From an uncultured Bacteroides sp. (GTDB lineage: Bacteria; Bacteroidota; Bacteroidia; Bacteroidales; Bacteroidaceae), in assembly GCA_944320865.1 (NCBI GenBank), contig CALUJC010000005.1:34617-98616 (forward strand): a stretch of 64,000 nucleotides of DNA. The letters are read 5' to 3'. Each line of letters starts with the position of its first letter. The stretch's first letter is position 1. A program made the position numbers and the translations under genes. Positions 9,074 through 17,968 of this stretch are shown here, piece after piece. A model generated the notes under the pieces. The model saw nothing but the letters and a program-made list of their open reading frames with translations, searched no databases and was not told where the DNA came from.

Positions 9074-9964
9074 TTATCCGATGGTATGATTTTCTAATAG
9101 TTCTACAATCAGGCTTTCTACATCTTGGTCGCTTCCGGTAAGCGTCTTGCTTTCCTTGGCTTGGAAGGAGATGTTCTGTATGGTTTTCACTTTGGTAGGC
9201 GAACCGCTCAAGCCGCATTGTGCCAAGTCGGCATGTACATCGGCCGTGCTCCACTCCACAATATTCAAGTAGGAGCGTTGTTCGTACAGCTCAGCGTAGG
9301 GCAGGGCGGCCTCTTTGGTTATGGCTGCTTTTTCTTGTGCGCCCAATGCCCGTTTATATTTCTGCACTAACTTAGCATTGCGTGGACGGCAAGGAGCAGC
9401 ACTGCCATTGACTGTAATGACCAAAGGCAGGGGAGCCTCCACGGTCTCTACACCGCCGTCAATATGGCGTTTGATGACTACTTTTTTGTTTTCCTCATCT
9501 ACGTTCAAAATTTCTTCGGCATAGGTCACTTGGGTCAATCCTAATTTCTCGGCTACTTGCGGGCCTACTTGTGCCGTGTCTCCGTCAATGGCTTGGCGTC
9601 CGCCGATGATGATGTCGTATTCGCCAATCTGGCGGATGGCCGTGGCCAATGCATAGCTGGTGGCCAGCGTGTCGGCACCGGCAAAGGCGCGGTCAGTCAG
9701 CAGATAGCCGCCATCGGCACCTCGGTACAGACCTTCACGGATGATTTCGGCCGCGCGTCCCGGCCCCATGGTAAGCATAGTCACGGTAGAACCCGGGTGT
9801 GTTTCCTTCAACCGCAAAGCCTGCTCCAAAGCATTGAGGTCTTCTGGGTTGAAGATGGCGGGTAGAGCCGCACGGTTGATGGTACCGTCGGCTTTCATGG
9901 CATCTTTCCCGACGTTGCGTGTGTCGGGTACTTGTTTTGCCAATACTACGATTTTCAAACTCAT
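9074..9964 (-). CDS. etfB: Electron transfer flavoprotein subunit beta
   Basis: A 296-aa protein beginning MSLKIVVLAKQVPDT, the standard EtfB start; this sets the ATG at 9962-9964 rather than in-frame codons upstream. The nucleotide-binding stretch VTMLTMGPGRAAEIIREGL and IIGGRQAIDGDTAQVGPQVA are typical. It is the first gene of the etfB-etfA-acd operon, with a promoter about 85 bp upstream. In the complex it contributes AMP or, in bifurcating ETFs, a second FAD; which applies here cannot be decided by eye. Confidence 0.93.
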   Translation of the reverse strand: MSLKIVVLAKQVPDTRNVGKDAMKADGTINRAALPAIFNPEDLNALEQALRLKETHPGSTVTMLTMGPGRAAEIIREGLYRGADGGYLLTDRAFAGADTLATSYALATAIRQIGEYDIIIGGRQAIDGDTAQVGPQVAEKLGLTQVTYAEEILNVDEENKKVVIKRHIDGGVETVEAPLPLVITVNGSAAPCRPRNAKLVQKYKRALGAQEKAAITKEAALPYAELYEQRSYLNIVEWSTADVHADLAQCGLSGSPTKVKTIQNISFQAKESKTLTGSDQDVESLIVELLENHTIG

Positions 9965-10048
9965 GTTGTAATATTTAAGATTAGTATTAGTTTCTTTTCC
10001 CTCCCCAAAAATGTATGGGGTACATGTATTCATGTTATTATCAAGGCG

Positions 10049-10079
10049 CAAATTTACTTAAAGAGTTTGGTTTGGCAAG
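10049..10079 (-). promoter_or_regulatory. Promoter of the etfB-etfA-acd operon
   Basis: On the minus strand TAAATTTG (10056-10049) matches TAnnTTTG and CTTG (10079-10076) lies 19 bp upstream in the -33 position. The predicted leader is about 75-80 nt. Confidence 0.65.
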
Positions 10080-10152
10080 CATTCGGGTCTTTTTTTCCAA
10101 CGGAGCATGCCTAAGTGGCGCTTAAATCTATAGCCGATATGTTGGTTCCTAT

Positions 10153-10196
10153 CTCCTTCGCTTCTCCTTCGTTCCTCCTTCGCTCCTGCTTCGCTT
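10153..10196. repeat. 11-bp-period array (CTCCTTCGCTT type)
   Basis: CTCCTTCG starts at 10153, 10164 and 10175, and CTGCTTCG at 10186, a strict 11-bp step, equivalent to two 22-bp units. It lies between the divergent etf and DUF3078 promoters. Confidence 0.7.
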
Positions 10197-10333
10197 CTAT
10201 AGAAACGGACAAATAGCGAAGGTGAAAGCAGCTTGAATGAAAGATGAAAGTGAGAAAAAAGGTAAATGCCCGGGAGGGAACCGGGCGCCGGAAACTATTC
10301 TGTGGTTCGGAAGAAAAAGATGGGGGGAACAAT

Positions 10334-10364
10334 TTTGTAACCTTACTTTTTTAATCTATTTTTG
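10334..10364 (+). promoter_or_regulatory. Promoter of the DUF3078 gene
   Basis: TTTG at 10334-10337 and TATTTTTG at 10357-10364 are 19 bp apart. The -7 box covers a TTG codon that would otherwise extend the reading frame, so translation must start at the ATG at 10392. Confidence 0.75.
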
Positions 10365-10391
10365 CAGTCGAAACATAAACATCGGGCTAAT

Positions 10392-12017
10392 ATGAACATT
10401 CTGAAAACTGCGGCATGCTTAGTGCTGGCCGTGTGCTTTACCCATACTGCAATGCGGGCGCAAGAGGTGATAAACAAAGAGCTTGCTGCTGATACTTGCA
10501 GACAGGATTCTATTGCGCTAATGTCAAAAGGGTTGGAGATGGAGGCTGACACTACAATGCTGGCGCTCGTGCCGGATTCGTTAGCTGCAAAGCAGGACAC
10601 ACTTGTCTCTCCGGATACACTTATACAAGTGGACAAAGTTGTTAAGAACGACACTATTGTCAAGAAAAAAAGAAAGGCAAAGCCACGTCCCAAACTTGAT
10701 GATTTCTTTAAAGACTATTGGATACTGAAATTGCGTGCAAATGACAAGGGGGGATATGAACTGGACACGGTGTCAATATTGTACGAAAAGTACATAGGCG
10801 TTTTGGATTACCTGAATGACCCCTCAACGCCAGAGCGCTATATTGTCTGCAATTCTGATTATTACCGTCTGTTTGTGCCTTTCACTTATTACTATGCGCC
10901 GATAGAGCGCGTGTCGCGTGTGGATTGGAAGTTTCAGCCATTCGACAGGCATACGGCTTTGAACGCCGGTTTGCTACCTATCGATACGTTGGCCTTCACC
11001 GCGAAGCAGCGGATTAATGAGAGGGTAGACCGTGCTCTGCTGGATGCATATGTGAATTTTCCTCAATTGGTGGTATGTACGGAAGACGATATAGAAAGTA
11101 CCCCGATGTTCAAAGATAATATTGTAAAGGAAGCCTCTTCTAAAAAACGTTCGGTTATCAAGTTGTTCGCGTCCGACCCCGTAGAGCAGGTGCAAACGGA
11201 ATCAAAAGGCATCGTAATCCGTAAGCCAAACTGGTGGACTACGGGAGGAAGCGGCTCGTTGCAGTTCACGCAGAACCACTTTTCGGACAACTGGTATAAG
11301 GGTGGCCAAAGTACCCATTCTTTGCTGGCTGGCTTGCAGCTGAAGGCCAACTACAACGACCGGGAAAAAATACAATGGGAAAACCTGGTGGATGCCAAAT
11401 TGGGGTTTGTATCGTCGCCCTCGGACACTGTGCACAGCTATTTGATAAACAACGACCAGCTCAGACTTTACAGCAAGTTGGGCATACAGGCCATATCCAA
11501 GTGGTACTACACCGTCTCCACGGAAGTAAAGACGCAATTCTGCCCGGCCTATGACGCCAATAGCGAAGTAATGAAGGCTGCTTTCCTGGCTCCCCTCGAC
11601 TGGTCGACGAGCCTTGGTATGGACTACAAGCTATCTAAGCCGAAAATAAACCTGTCTGTCTTTATGGCACCTTTGACTTACACCATGCGTTATGTGGGCA
11701 ATTCGAAAGTGAATGAAACGAGCTATGGCCTGGAAGAAGGCAAACGAGTAAAGCATGATATCGGTTCGCAGGTGCAAACCAACTTGACGTGGTCTCCGAC
11801 ATCCTTCATTAAGCTGACGTCCAGACTGGATTACCTTACCAGTTACAAATGGATACGTGTGGAGTGGGAGAATACTATCGACTTCTTGCTGAACCGTTAC
11901 CTGTCTGCCAAATTGTATGTGTACGGACGTTATGATGATGGCAATAAGCCTACCGTGGGTAACAGCTATTTCCAGGTGAACGAGACATTAGGTTTTGGCT
12001 TGAACTATACCTGGTAG
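10392..12017 (+). CDS. DUF3078 protein, probable outer-membrane barrel
   Basis: A 541-aa exported protein. The signal peptide (MNILKTAACLVLAVCFTHTA, cleavage near MRAQ-EV) is followed by a low-complexity Thr/Asp/Lys linker ending in a basic stretch (about 90-105). The C-terminal 250 residues carry the DUF3078 pattern: GGSGSLQFTQNHFSDNWYKG, then alternating aromatic beta-strands ending FGLNYTW, the aromatic terminus typical of outer-membrane barrels. Start choice rests on the promoter and the signal peptide. It has its own promoter and is not in an operon. Substrate or function is unknown. Confidence 0.75.
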   Translation: MNILKTAACLVLAVCFTHTAMRAQEVINKELAADTCRQDSIALMSKGLEMEADTTMLALVPDSLAAKQDTLVSPDTLIQVDKVVKNDTIVKKKRKAKPRPKLDDFFKDYWILKLRANDKGGYELDTVSILYEKYIGVLDYLNDPSTPERYIVCNSDYYRLFVPFTYYYAPIERVSRVDWKFQPFDRHTALNAGLLPIDTLAFTAKQRINERVDRALLDAYVNFPQLVVCTEDDIESTPMFKDNIVKEASSKKRSVIKLFASDPVEQVQTESKGIVIRKPNWWTTGGSGSLQFTQNHFSDNWYKGGQSTHSLLAGLQLKANYNDREKIQWENLVDAKLGFVSSPSDTVHSYLINNDQLRLYSKLGIQAISKWYYTVSTEVKTQFCPAYDANSEVMKAAFLAPLDWSTSLGMDYKLSKPKINLSVFMAPLTYTMRYVGNSKVNETSYGLEEGKRVKHDIGSQVQTNLTWSPTSFIKLTSRLDYLTSYKWIRVEWENTIDFLLNRYLSAKLYVYGRYDDGNKPTVGNSYFQVNETLGFGLNYTW

Positions 12018-12080
12018 CCTATTTTTCTGCCTTAAACCGGAAAAAGCATGCAGGTAGGTGTAGAAAAACCTTTCGGATGA

Positions 12081-12110
12081 CTTGTAGTTCATAAATTATG
12101 CTTAAATTTG
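12081..12110 (+). promoter_or_regulatory. Promoter of the rseC-rnf operon
   Basis: CTTG (12081-12084) and TAAATTTG (12103-12110) are spaced 18 bp. The leader to the rseC ATG at 12138 would be about 20 nt. Confidence 0.6.
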
Positions 12111-12137
12111 CCGCGATTGTAATGTTCACTTTGCAAA

Positions 12138-12557
12138 ATGGCAAATACAATAAAACATCTAGGTATCGTGGAAAGCATCGAAGACCATCATATACAGGTT
12201 CGGATTGTGCAGACGTCGGCATGTGCTTCATGTAGCATCAAAGGGCACTGCACTTCGGCCGACGTAAAAGAAAAGCTTATCGACATAGCAAATGCCGATA
12301 CTTCGCAGTATCGGCAAGGCGACCATGTGTGGGTAGTTGGTACTCTCTCCATGGGAGGAATGGCGGTGCTGCTGGCTTTTATACTTCCTTTTTTCATTGT
12401 CGTGATTTCTCTTTTTGTCTTTATGGCATTATGGGGCAATGAATTGTACGCAGCGCTTTGTTCACTTGCGTTACTTATACCATATTATTATATATTAAGG
12501 TTAAAAGGCAAGTGGCTGGGTAAAAGGTTTGCTTTTTCCATTCAACCTATGGAATAG
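12138..12557 (+). CDS. rseC: SoxR-reducing system protein RseC family
   Basis: A 139-aa membrane protein. The N-terminal soluble part has the cysteine cluster CASCSIKGHC (about residues 31-40), then two membrane helices (about 75-100 and 104-120) and a short basic tail. RseC proteins accompany Rnf/Rsx complexes and, in enterobacteria, help reset SoxR. Here it is the first gene of the rnf operon, 72 bp before rnfB, and probably supports assembly or reduction by the complex. The family call rests on cysteine pattern, topology and position. Confidence 0.85.
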   Translation: MANTIKHLGIVESIEDHHIQVRIVQTSACASCSIKGHCTSADVKEKLIDIANADTSQYRQGDHVWVVGTLSMGGMAVLLAFILPFFIVVISLFVFMALWGNELYAALCSLALLIPYYYILRLKGKWLGKRFAFSIQPME

Positions 12558-12629
12558 CCTCAAAGAGTAGGACAAGCGAATGACTAAGTAATTAAATCAA
12601 AAAATAATAATCAATAACTCATTAGTTTT

Positions 12630-13523
12630 ATGCATGTAATTCTGATAGCAGTAATCTCATTGGGAGTGATAGCGATAGTGCTTGCCGCTATCCTGTATGC
12701 AGCTTCCAAGAAGTTTTCTGTGTACGAAGATCCGCGTATTGGACAGGTGGCAGCAGTCTTGCCACAAGCCAATTGCGGTGGGTGTGGATACCCCGGTTGC
12801 AACGGCTTTGCCGATGCTTGCGTCAAGGCAGGTTCACTGGAGGGTAAGCTTTGTCCGGTGGGAGGGCAGGCGGTCATGACTAAGGTTGCCGATATTCTTG
12901 GTTTGTCCGTTACGGCCTCCGAGCCTATGGTGGCGGTAGTGCGCTGCAATGGCAGTTGCAGTAATCGTCCGCGTGTCAATCAGTATGATGGAGTCAAGAG
13001 TTGTGCCATAGCTTCTGCCTTGTATGGCGGAGAGACAGGTTGCAGCTACGGCTGCCTGGGATGTGGCGATTGTGTTGCAGCCTGCAAGTTCGGGGCTATA
13101 CACATGAATCCGGAGACAGGGTTGCCCGAAGTTGATGAAGCCAAGTGTACGGCGTGTGGTGCTTGTGCCAAAGCGTGTCCGAGGAACATCATCGAAATTC
13201 GTCCTCAAGGCAAGAAGTCGCGTCGTGTCTATGTGCAGTGCGTCAACAAAGACAAGGGGGCAGTGGCACGCAAAGCATGTGCGGTAGCCTGCATCGGTTG
13301 CGGAAAGTGCGTCAAGGTCTGCGCGTTTGAAGCCATTACATTGGAGAATAATTTGGCTTACATCGACCCGAATAAGTGCAAGTCGTGCCGTAAGTGCGAG
13401 GAAGCTTGCCCACAGGGAGCTATCATTGCCCTCAACTTCCCTCCGCGCAAGCCGAAGGTTGAAGAAAGTGCTGCTTCTGCAAGCGAGGCTCCTCAACCGG
13501 CCGTGGTGGAGAATAAGGAATAG
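12630..13523 (+). CDS. rnfB: Rnf complex ferredoxin subunit B
   Basis: A 297-aa iron-sulfur protein. An N-terminal membrane anchor (about 1-25) precedes the RnfB cluster motif NCGGCGYPGCNGFADAC. It is followed by four CxxCxxC-type ferredoxin motifs: CLGCGDCVAAC, CTACGACAKAC, CIGCGKCVKVC and CKSCRKCEEAC. It accepts electrons from reduced ferredoxin on the cytoplasmic face and passes them through the complex. The Ala/Pro/Glu-rich tail is probably disordered. rnfC starts 30 bp later. Confidence 0.96.
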   Translation: MHVILIAVISLGVIAIVLAAILYAASKKFSVYEDPRIGQVAAVLPQANCGGCGYPGCNGFADACVKAGSLEGKLCPVGGQAVMTKVADILGLSVTASEPMVAVVRCNGSCSNRPRVNQYDGVKSCAIASALYGGETGCSYGCLGCGDCVAACKFGAIHMNPETGLPEVDEAKCTACGACAKACPRNIIEIRPQGKKSRRVYVQCVNKDKGAVARKACAVACIGCGKCVKVCAFEAITLENNLAYIDPNKCKSCRKCEEACPQGAIIALNFPPRKPKVEESAASASEAPQPAVVENKE

Positions 13524-13553
13524 AATAGTAAACTTGTTAACGCAAAGAGATAT

Positions 13554-14891
13554 ATGTTGAAGACATTTTCAATCGGTGGTGTCCATCCACACGAGAATAA
13601 ACTTTCAGCACATCAGCCCATCATTCAGGCAGAAATCCCTGCCAAGGCGGTCATCTTGCTGGGACAACATATTGGTGCACCGGCAAAGCCAGTGGTAGCC
13701 AGGGGAGACGTGGTGAAAGTAGGGACTAAGATAGCCGAACCGGGAGGCTTTGTGTCAGCCGCCATCCACTCGTCCGTTAGTGGCAAAGTAGCTAAGATTG
13801 ACACAGTTGTAGATGCCAGCGGATACCCGAAACCCGCCATCTTCATTGATGTGCAGGGGGACGAATGGGAAGAGAGCATTGACCGTTCGGACACGTTGGT
13901 CAAGGAGTGCACATTGACTTCAGAGGAGATTGTGAAAAAGATAGCCGATGCGGGCATTGTGGGACTTGGAGGTGCCTGCTTCCCTACCCAGGTCAAGTTG
14001 TGTCCGCCGCCTGCATTCAAGGCAGAGTGTGTCATTATCAATGCTGTGGAGTGCGAACCCTATCTGACAGCCGACCACCAACTGATGCTGGAGCATGCAG
14101 AGGAAATCATGGTGGGAGTAACTATTCTGATGAAAGCCGTAAAGGTAAGCAAAGCTTTTATCGGCATAGAGAACAATAAGCCGGACGCTATCCAGCTAAT
14201 GACGAAGGTCGCTTCATCGTATAGCGGGATAGAAGTCGTGCCTCTGCAAGTGAAATATCCGCAGGGTGGTGAAAAGCAACTGATTGACGCTATCATAAAG
14301 CGCCAAGTGGCAGCAGGAGCATTGCCCATTTCCACCGGTGCCGTAGTGCAGAACGTGGGGACAGCTTTTGCCGTCTATCAGGCAGTGCAGAAGAATAAAC
14401 CGTTGTTCGAACGTGTTGTTACTGTCACCGGTAAGTCATTGCAAAAGCCTTCCAACTTCCTGGTACGTATCGGTACTCCCATGAAGCAGCTGATTGAGGC
14501 TTGCGGCGGGTTGCCTGAAGACACCGGGAAGATTATTGGTGGAGGTCCCATGATGGGCAAGGCTTTGGTAAGCGACGAAATACCTACGGTGAAGGGTACT
14601 TCCGGCATACTGATAATGAATGAGAAGGAAGCCCGCCGCAGTGCTCCCCAACCATGCATTCGGTGTGCCAAGTGTGTGGGTGCCTGCCCCATGGGGTTGG
14701 AGCCGTACCTGCTTGCTACGGTTTCTGCCCACGGAGACTTTGAGAGAGTTGAGAAAGAAGACATTATGTCGTGCATAGAATGCGGGTCATGCCAGTTTAC
14801 CTGTCCTTCCAATCGTCCCATGCTGGACTACATCCGCTTGGGCAAGGCCAAAGTGGGTGCCATGATACGTGCACGCCAAGCAAAAAAATAA
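13554..14891 (+). CDS. rnfC: Rnf complex subunit C
   Basis: A 445-aa NADH-binding and iron-sulfur subunit. The Gly-rich GIVGLGGACFPTQVKL (about 133-148) is the FMN/NADH region shared with complex I NuoF. The C-terminal part has two 4Fe-4S motifs, CIRCAKCVGACP and CIECGSCQFTCP. As the peripheral subunit it transfers electrons to NAD+. Codons 272-278 (FAVYQAV) reappear as an inverted synonymous copy downstream of the operon at 18014-18034. rnfD starts 9 bp after the stop. Confidence 0.96.
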   Translation: MLKTFSIGGVHPHENKLSAHQPIIQAEIPAKAVILLGQHIGAPAKPVVARGDVVKVGTKIAEPGGFVSAAIHSSVSGKVAKIDTVVDASGYPKPAIFIDVQGDEWEESIDRSDTLVKECTLTSEEIVKKIADAGIVGLGGACFPTQVKLCPPPAFKAECVIINAVECEPYLTADHQLMLEHAEEIMVGVTILMKAVKVSKAFIGIENNKPDAIQLMTKVASSYSGIEVVPLQVKYPQGGEKQLIDAIIKRQVAAGALPISTGAVVQNVGTAFAVYQAVQKNKPLFERVVTVTGKSLQKPSNFLVRIGTPMKQLIEACGGLPEDTGKIIGGGPMMGKALVSDEIPTVKGTSGILIMNEKEARRSAPQPCIRCAKCVGACPMGLEPYLLATVSAHGDFERVEKEDIMSCIECGSCQFTCPSNRPMLDYIRLGKAKVGAMIRARQAKK

Positions 14892-14900
14892 CGTAGAAGT

Positions 14901-15896
14901 ATGGAAAATAAATTAACTGTATCCCTGTCGCCCCACGTCCACAGCGGCGATAGCGTGAAGAAGAACATGTACGGCGTGCTCATTGCCCTATTGCCGGCTT
15001 TCCTGGTGTCGTTGTATTTCTTCGGACTGGGCGCACTGGTCGTCACGGCTACCTCCGTGCTGGCCTGCGTATTTTTTGAGTGGGCTATCGGTAAGTTTAT
15101 CTTGAAGCGCGAGACGACCTCTATTACTGACGGGTCGGCTATTATCACGGGAGTGCTCTTGGCCTTCAACTTGCCGTCCAACTTGCCTGTATGGATTATC
15201 ATCATCGGCGCTCTCTTCGCCATCGGCGTGGCCAAAATGTCGTTTGGAGGTTTAGGGTGCAATCCTTTCAACCCGGCACTGGCAGGACGAGTATTCTTGT
15301 TGCTTTCCTTCCCGGTACAGATGACGAGCTGGCCTGCTGTAGGCCAACTGACGGCTTACACTGATGCTGTGACTACGGCCACTCCGTTGGCCATCATGAA
15401 GGGAGTCATTAATGGAGCTCCAGGTTTCTCGCTCGACCAGCTTCCGGATGCACTGTCCCTGTTCTTGGGCAATAATCCCGGCTGTATAGGTGAGGTAAGT
15501 GCGTTAGCTTTATTACTCGGGCTGGCTTACATGCTGTGGAAGAAAATTATCACTTGGCACATACCGGTGTCCATCCTGGTTACGGTGTTCGTATTCTCGG
15601 GCATCATGTACCTGGTTAATCCGGAACTGTATGTGTCGCCTCTGGTACAACTGTTGTCTGGCGGCTTGCTGCTGGGTGCCATCTTCATGGCAACGGACTA
15701 TGTGACGTCGCCCATGAGCCATCGGGGCATGCTGATTTACGGCGTGTGCATCGGGGCACTGACGGTGGTTATCCGTCTTTTCGGCGCGTATCCGGAGGGC
15801 ATGTCGTTTGCCATCCTTATAATGAACGCATTCACGCCGCTTATCAATACTTATGTCAAACCTAAACGCTTCGGGGAGGTGGCTAAGAAGAAATGA
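14901..15896 (+). CDS. rnfD: Rnf complex subunit D
   Basis: A 331-aa polytopic membrane flavoprotein, related to NqrB, with about eight to ten hydrophobic helices. The covalent FMN site is expected at the DAVTTATPL segment (about 155-163), where TTAT replaces the more usual SGAT, keeping the modified Thr. The C-terminus overlaps rnfG by 4 bp, indicating translational coupling. Residues 161-175 are represented, with only synonymous changes, in an inverted intergenic copy at 17969-18013. It carries ions or electrons across the membrane in the complex. Confidence 0.95.
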   Translation: MENKLTVSLSPHVHSGDSVKKNMYGVLIALLPAFLVSLYFFGLGALVVTATSVLACVFFEWAIGKFILKRETTSITDGSAIITGVLLAFNLPSNLPVWIIIIGALFAIGVAKMSFGGLGCNPFNPALAGRVFLLLSFPVQMTSWPAVGQLTAYTDAVTTATPLAIMKGVINGAPGFSLDQLPDALSLFLGNNPGCIGEVSALALLLGLAYMLWKKIITWHIPVSILVTVFVFSGIMYLVNPELYVSPLVQLLSGGLLLGAIFMATDYVTSPMSHRGMLIYGVCIGALTVVIRLFGAYPEGMSFAILIMNAFTPLINTYVKPKRFGEVAKKK

Positions 15897-16552
15897 AAAA
15901 GTTAGAATCTACACTGACGAATATGTTGCTGGTGCTTACGGGAGTCACAGTGGTCTCCGTAGCCCTGCTGGCTTGGGTGAACGAGTTGACCAAAGAGCCT
16001 ATTGCCCAGGCCAATGCCAAGGCGCTGAGTGATGCCGTTAACCTGGTGGTACCCGGTTTCGACAACAACCCCATCGCCGAGAAGAAGATGCAAGAGGTGG
16101 ATGGCGTGCAGTATGCCGTTTATCCCGCTACCAAGGGTGGTGAGTACATTGGTGCGGCCGTCGAGGCAAGTGCCATGGGCTTCGGCGGAGAGTTAAAGGT
16201 ATTGGTGGGTTTCGATGCCGAGGGAAATGTGTTGAACTACTCCCTGCTGTCCCACGCCGAAACGCCCGGACTGGGCTCGAAGGCCGATGTGTGGTTCAAG
16301 GACGGAGGCAAGGGCGACATTACGGGGATGAATCCCGGACAAGCGCCCCTCGCCGTGAGCAAGGATGGCGGGCAGGTGGATGCTATTACGGCTTCGACCA
16401 TTACATCGCGTGCCTTCCTGAATGCCGTGAATGCAGCCTATGCCGCTTTTGCAGGCCAAGAGATGGCCGACGGGGCGACCGGTGCTACGCAAAAGAATGT
16501 TGAACAGCCTGCCGGTGACGGGGAAGACGCCCCCGCGCCTGCTGCCCAATAA
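15893..16552 (+). CDS. rnfG: Rnf complex subunit G
   Basis: A 219-aa subunit with one N-terminal membrane anchor (about 10-30) and a periplasmic FMN-binding domain. The flavin attachment motif is DAITASTITS (about 166-175), with TAST in place of SGAT, and the Thr is available for phosphoester-linked FMN. The C-terminal 30 residues are Gly/Ala/Pro-rich and probably disordered. The start ATG overlaps the end of rnfD. Confidence 0.94.
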   Translation: MKKLESTLTNMLLVLTGVTVVSVALLAWVNELTKEPIAQANAKALSDAVNLVVPGFDNNPIAEKKMQEVDGVQYAVYPATKGGEYIGAAVEASAMGFGGELKVLVGFDAEGNVLNYSLLSHAETPGLGSKADVWFKDGGKGDITGMNPGQAPLAVSKDGGQVDAITASTITSRAFLNAVNAAYAAFAGQEMADGATGATQKNVEQPAGDGEDAPAPAAQ

Positions 16553-16571
16553 ATAGAAAGGAGTGATTGCT

Positions 16572-17156
16572 ATGAACAATTTCAAAGTCTTAATGAACGG
16601 CATTGTCAAGGAGAACCCTACCTTTGTATTGCTCCTGGGCATGTGCCCCACGCTTGGAACAACCTCGTCCGCCATCAACGGCATGGGCATGGGACTGGCC
16701 ACCGCCTTCGTGCTGGTGTGCTCCAATGTGGTCATCTCTGCCATAAAGAACCTCATCCCCGACATGGTGCGCATTCCTGCCTTCGTGGTGGTGATAGCCT
16801 CGTTTGTCACACTGCTCCAGATGATTATGCAGGCCTATGTGCCGGCACTGTATGCCACGCTGGGCCTGTTCATCCCACTTATCGTGGTGAACTGCATCCT
16901 CCTGGGGCGTGCCGAGGCCTTCGCGGCCAAGAACGGGCCTGTAGCCTCCATGTTCGACGGCTTGGGCATGGGCTTGGGTTTCACCGTGGGACTGACCCTG
17001 TTGGGTGCCGTACGCGAGTTGCTGGGCACGGGCAAGATTTTCGGCCTCACCGTCTACCCCGAAGACTGCGGCATGCTGCTCTTCGTCCTGGCGCCGGGCG
17101 CCTTCATTGCCCTGGGCTACCTCATCGCCCTGGTGAACAGGCTGAAGAAGGCCTGA
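16572..17156 (+). CDS. rnfE: Rnf complex subunit E
   Basis: A 194-aa membrane protein of the RnfA/RnfE (NqrD/NqrE) family with about six helices. KENPTFVLLLGMCPTLGTT near the N-terminus is family-diagnostic and holds the conserved Cys. I start it at the ATG 16572 (MNNFKVLMNG), because an AAGGAG lies at 16557-16562, right against an upstream GTG but correctly spaced for this ATG. RnfE and RnfA together hold a membrane iron-sulfur centre in known complexes. Confidence 0.94.
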   Translation: MNNFKVLMNGIVKENPTFVLLLGMCPTLGTTSSAINGMGMGLATAFVLVCSNVVISAIKNLIPDMVRIPAFVVVIASFVTLLQMIMQAYVPALYATLGLFIPLIVVNCILLGRAEAFAAKNGPVASMFDGLGMGLGFTVGLTLLGAVRELLGTGKIFGLTVYPEDCGMLLFVLAPGAFIALGYLIALVNRLKKA

Positions 17157-17202
17157 CGGCATGATGCTGACTTATTAATACTGTACCTTTAAAAGATTTT
17201 TT

Positions 17203-17781
17203 ATGGAATACATACTGATATTTATTTCGGCAATCTTCGTCAACAACATTGTGTTGTCGCAGTTCCTGGGTATATGCCCCTTCCTGGGCGTGTCCAAGAA
17301 GATTGACACCGCGCTGGGCATGGCCGCCGCAGTGGCTTTCGTGCTCACCATCGCCACCATCGTCACCTTCCTCATACAGAAGTACGTGCTCGATGCCTTG
17401 GGGCTGGGATACCTGCAGACCATCACCTTCATCCTCGTCATTGCGGCCTTGGTGCAGATGGTGGAAATCATACTGAAGAAAGTGTCGCCTGCGCTCTATC
17501 AGGCCCTGGGCGTGTTCCTGCCGCTTATCACCACCAACTGCTGCATCCTTGGCGTGGCTATTCTCGTCATCCAAAAGGACTACGACCTGCTTACCGGCAT
17601 CGTGTACGCCTTCTCCACCGCTTTGGGCTTCGGCCTGGCGCTGACCCTCTTTGCCGGCATACGCGAACAACTCAGCCTGGTCAGCATACCCAAGGGACTG
17701 CAGGGAACACCCATCGCGCTCATCACCGCCGGACTGTTGGCCATGGCCTTCATGGGCTTCTCGGGCGTGGTGAAGCTGTAA
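17203..17781 (+). CDS. rnfA: Rnf complex subunit A
   Basis: A 192-aa polytopic protein, paralogue of RnfE. The motif VNNIVLSQFLGICPFLGVS and the matching ITTNCCILGVAILV supply the two conserved cysteines on opposite half-repeats. It is the last gene of rseC-rnfBCDGEA and is followed by repeat units and a terminator at 17860-17900. The complex couples ferredoxin oxidation to NAD+ reduction with Na+ or H+ export; the ion is not decidable here. Confidence 0.95.
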   Translation: MEYILIFISAIFVNNIVLSQFLGICPFLGVSKKIDTALGMAAAVAFVLTIATIVTFLIQKYVLDALGLGYLQTITFILVIAALVQMVEIILKKVSPALYQALGVFLPLITTNCCILGVAILVIQKDYDLLTGIVYAFSTALGFGLALTLFAGIREQLSLVSIPKGLQGTPIALITAGLLAMAFMGFSGVVKL

Positions 17782-17818
17782 CCGCGCAGGGTGGCAGACC
17801 TACACACGGCACGCTATG

Positions 17819-17862
17819 GGTACACCCGATAGAGGCCGGTGGTACACCCTTTTCATACGAGA
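17819..17862. repeat. Two 22-bp units after rnfA
   Basis: GGTACACCC starts at 17819 and at 17841, 22 bp apart, shortly after the rnfA stop. A weaker related unit may precede it at about 17797. It runs into the terminator stem. Confidence 0.45.
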
Positions 17863-17900
17863 GACTTACTTCCCGCACCAGGGAGGTAGGTCTCTTTATT
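17860..17900 (+). terminator. Terminator of the rnf operon
   Basis: AGAGACTTACTTCCC pairs, with two G-U pairs, with GGGAGGTAGGTCTCT across a 6-nt loop and is followed by TTATT. It sits about 80 bp after the rnfA stop. Confidence 0.8.
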
Positions 17901-17968
17901 GTTAAAAAAGTACAAAGAAATAATCGCCGAAAGGTGCAAACCGCTATCTTTAACCTCCCGTTACCCCG

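Larger units (their letters stand above)
9965..10391. other. Divergent intergenic region, 427 bp
   Basis: It holds the etfB leader and promoter on the left, an 11-bp-period array (10153-10196) in the middle and the DUF3078 promoter on the right. The stretch 10197-10330 is purine-rich on the plus strand. No coding potential or RNA gene is recognised. Confidence 0.6.
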